Source of the DNA: Thermoleophilia bacterium UBA2241
Lineage (GTDB): Bacteria > Actinomycetota > Thermoleophilia > UBA2241
NCBI GenBank assembly: GCA_002347645.1
Contig: DDYF01000050.1
Location: 1 to 21,977 of the forward strand
DNA length: 21,977 nt
Reading direction: 5' to 3'
The translations under genes and the position numbers were made by a program. Of the stretch, positions 20,501 to 21,977 are shown one piece after another. Every line of letters begins with the position of its first letter. Positions within the stretch are counted from its first letter, which is position 1. A model generated the notes under the pieces. It was given only the letters and a program-made list of their open reading frames with translations, was not told the DNA's origin and searched no databases.

Positions 20501-21871
20501 TCAGATGTACGCGAACAACGGAGGGAAGACGACGACCACCACCGCTGCCCATATGGCGTAGACGGGGATGTAGTCGGTCTGCCACTTCTCGACCGCCGTG
20601 AACGGTCGGCGCCCTCTCAGGAACGAGGCGGACAGCACGGCGGACCACGCCAGATTCACGAGCAGGACCACGTTCTCGCCCAGCGCCGCCACCCGGTTCG
20701 GCGTGAAGCCGAACTCGGTGATGCGCGCGGCGATGGCCCAGAGCGCGACCGCGTCGGCAAGCAGGGCACTGACCACGAGGACGACCTGCAGCACGTCGAA
20801 GACGCCGGGGGGCGACTGGGGGTCTCGGGCGGAGACAGAGTAGAGCACGAGCGCGAGGACCACCACCAGGAGCAGATCGAAGGCGATCAACACGTCCCGC
20901 TCGACGTCCACGCCGCGCCCCGTCCACAGCACCGTGCCCAGGAACGTGAGCAGAGCGACGGCGAAGAGGGGCGTGAAGAGGCGCGTCAACACCGGCGCCA
21001 TGTTCTCGATCACGCTCTGCTTGGCCTCCACGAGCCACGATGCGACGACGATCGCTCCCGCCGCTCCGCACGGCAGCAGCCACGACTCGAAGAAGGGCTC
21101 GAGGTCCACGCCGATGGCCTCGAAGATCAAGGCCATGAACGCCATGAGGACCGCGCCGCCCAGACCGATCAGCACGTAGTAGATGACGAGCTCGCCCGAG
21201 AAGCGGACGAAGTCCATGCGTCCGGCCACCTGGTTCCAGCGACCCCCGGCGTACACGATGCCGACCACCATCCAGAGCGTGATCGGCAGGTGGAGCGCGG
21301 TGAGCACCTCGGTGTGACCGCCGTCGGTGAACGGATACACGTTGGCGAAGATCCCCGCGGCGACGAACGCCGCGACCGGCCAGATGAGACTCCTGCGGTC
21401 AAGTCCCCGCTTCCAGAAGAAGTAGGCCGTGAGCAGGGGCAGCACGAGGAGGCTCAAGTTGCGGGCATAGAAGCCTTCGTCTTGGCCGAGGTCGGCACCG
21501 AAGAGCGCGGGGGCTTTGACCGCCACGGCGGCGGCGACCGCAAGGCAGAAGGCGACGACGGCGTCGGTCCGCGCCGCGGTCTTCGGCTGTCCGGGGCTCG
21601 AAGGGACGACGAGCTGCTTCCACAGGCGATCCGAGTGCTCGCGTGCGAACTCCCGCGACAGGGCGTCGAGGTCGCCCATGCGCTTCACCGCCACCAGGAA
21701 CGCTTCGTCTGTGGCGAGGCCCGCGTCGACCAAGGCCGCTACCTGCTCGCGCAGATGGTCTTCAAGCTCCGCGACATCCACCGCGTGGACCGCCTGCCGG
21801 CGGCGAAGGTAGTCGCGCCACTGGTCGATCTGCTCCTCGAGCGGTGCGTCGCGATCTACCTCCGGCATCAT
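20501..21871 (-). CDS. HAAS/permease-prefix domain protein with DUF4153-like membrane region
   Basis: The product is 456 aa. Residues 1-90 are soluble, with LEEQIDQWRDYLRRRQAV, ELEDHLREQVAALVDAGLA and AFLVAVKRMGDLDALSREFA. This matches the HAAS/permease-prefix helical domain often found in membrane proteins encoded next to PadR-type regulators. About 10-12 membrane segments follow from residue 104. The late motif WAIAARITEFGFTPNRVAALGENV (split: WAIAARITEFGFTP and NRVAALGENV) resembles the DUF4153 signature. The function of DUF4153 proteins is unknown. Two ATGs in a row open the frame: GGAGGG lies 4 nt before 21871 and 7 nt before the ATG at 21868. The 106 bp upstream to the contig end hold no gene I can support; a PadR gene could lie just outside. 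It is the first gene of the five-gene run. Confidence 0.85.
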   Translation of the reverse strand: MMPEVDRDAPLEEQIDQWRDYLRRRQAVHAVDVAELEDHLREQVAALVDAGLATDEAFLVAVKRMGDLDALSREFAREHSDRLWKQLVVPSSPGQPKTAARTDAVVAFCLAVAAAVAVKAPALFGADLGQDEGFYARNLSLLVLPLLTAYFFWKRGLDRRSLIWPVAAFVAAGIFANVYPFTDGGHTEVLTALHLPITLWMVVGIVYAGGRWNQVAGRMDFVRFSGELVIYYVLIGLGGAVLMAFMALIFEAIGVDLEPFFESWLLPCGAAGAIVVASWLVEAKQSVIENMAPVLTRLFTPLFAVALLTFLGTVLWTGRGVDVERDVLIAFDLLLVVVLALVLYSVSARDPQSPPGVFDVLQVVLVVSALLADAVALWAIAARITEFGFTPNRVAALGENVVLLVNLAWSAVLSASFLRGRRPFTAVEKWQTDYIPVYAIWAAVVVVVFPPLFAYI

Positions 21872-21956
21872 TCACCCTCCCTGTGGCGCCGGCACGCTGA
21901 GCGCACGGCGGCCGGCCGTCGCGGGACGCGGAGCGGGCGGGGAGGGGAGAGCGAGC

Positions 21957-21976
21957 GGTTGTGTGCGTCAAGTTGT
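21957..21976. repeat. Right copy of the 20-bp inverted repeat at the window ends
   Basis: ggttgtgtgcgtcaagttgt is the exact reverse complement of bases 1-20, with only one base (21977) beyond it. Here it lies in noncoding sequence upstream of the DUF4153-like gene. The left copy is inside a conserved coding region. Confidence 0.9.
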
Positions 21977-21977
21977 G

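Noticed and set aside
1..21977. Composite transposon or integrative element bounded by the 20-bp inverted repeats
   Set aside because: There is no transposase, integrase, resolvase or passenger-type cargo. The left repeat encodes conserved residues of a chromosomal gene.
21872..21977. The 3' end of a PadR regulator upstream of the HAAS/DUF4153-like gene
   Set aside because: PadR genes often precede such proteins, but no frame in these 106 bp looks like a PadR C-terminus.

Overview
This is a very G+C-rich bacterial fragment, apparently a whole contig, packed with chromosomal housekeeping and accessory genes. There is no rRNA, tRNA, transposase, phage gene or CRISPR array. Many starts are GTG, and several neighbours overlap by a GTGA stop/start. 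Several genes lack a Shine-Dalgarno (SD) sequence and instead carry a TANNNT -10-like hexamer 6 to 9 nt before the start codon, which suggests leaderless mRNAs. With an MMPL transporter, a SagB/ThcOx oxidoreductase and an actinobacterial-looking endonuclease V homologue, this fits an uncultured high-GC actinobacterial lineage (Thermoleophilia- or Coriobacteriia-like). That assignment is inference only.

Left part (1-8200). On the minus strand lie a DUF255/YyaL thioredoxin-like protein cut by the contig end and, just upstream of it, a membrane-anchored GH18 glycosidase. A plus-strand DUF308/HdeD-like membrane protein converges on threonine synthase (thrC). thrC follows an mscS-type channel gene 22 bp away in the same orientation. 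A 392-bp gene-free stretch upstream of mscS holds a 12-bp perfect hairpin and a 99-bp imperfect inverted repeat. A divergent endonuclease V homologue follows, then four tandem 23-bp repeats and a 13-bp GC hairpin.

Middle part (8200-16900). A two-module MMPL transporter lies downstream of a three-gene minus-strand cluster: a YbjQ-type protein, a SagB/ThcOx-type nitroreductase and an unusual HAD phosphatase-AIR synthase (HypE/SelD/ThiL superfamily) fusion. A SAM methyltransferase and signal peptidase I (lepB) are coupled on the plus strand. They converge on a minimal zinc metalloprotease (zincin) with a helical N-terminal repeat region, which is divergent from an SDR oxidoreductase and a CaxA-type Ca2+/cation antiporter.

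Right part (16900-21977). A DUF1801 protein is followed by a five-gene minus-strand run: HAAS/DUF4153-like membrane protein, NTF2-like protein, small membrane protein, YkgJ-type Cys-rich protein and GNAT acetyltransferase. The last three are joined by successive GTGA overlaps and end in a strong hairpin.

The first 20 bases of the window are the exact reverse complement of bases 21957-21976. This is more likely an assembly-graph or chimera signature than a transposon end. The observations most worth following are the HAD-AIR/SagB/YbjQ cluster, the structured intergenic region upstream of mscS, the 23-bp repeat array, the active-site losses in the EndoV homologue, and the recurrent leaderless-type promoters.
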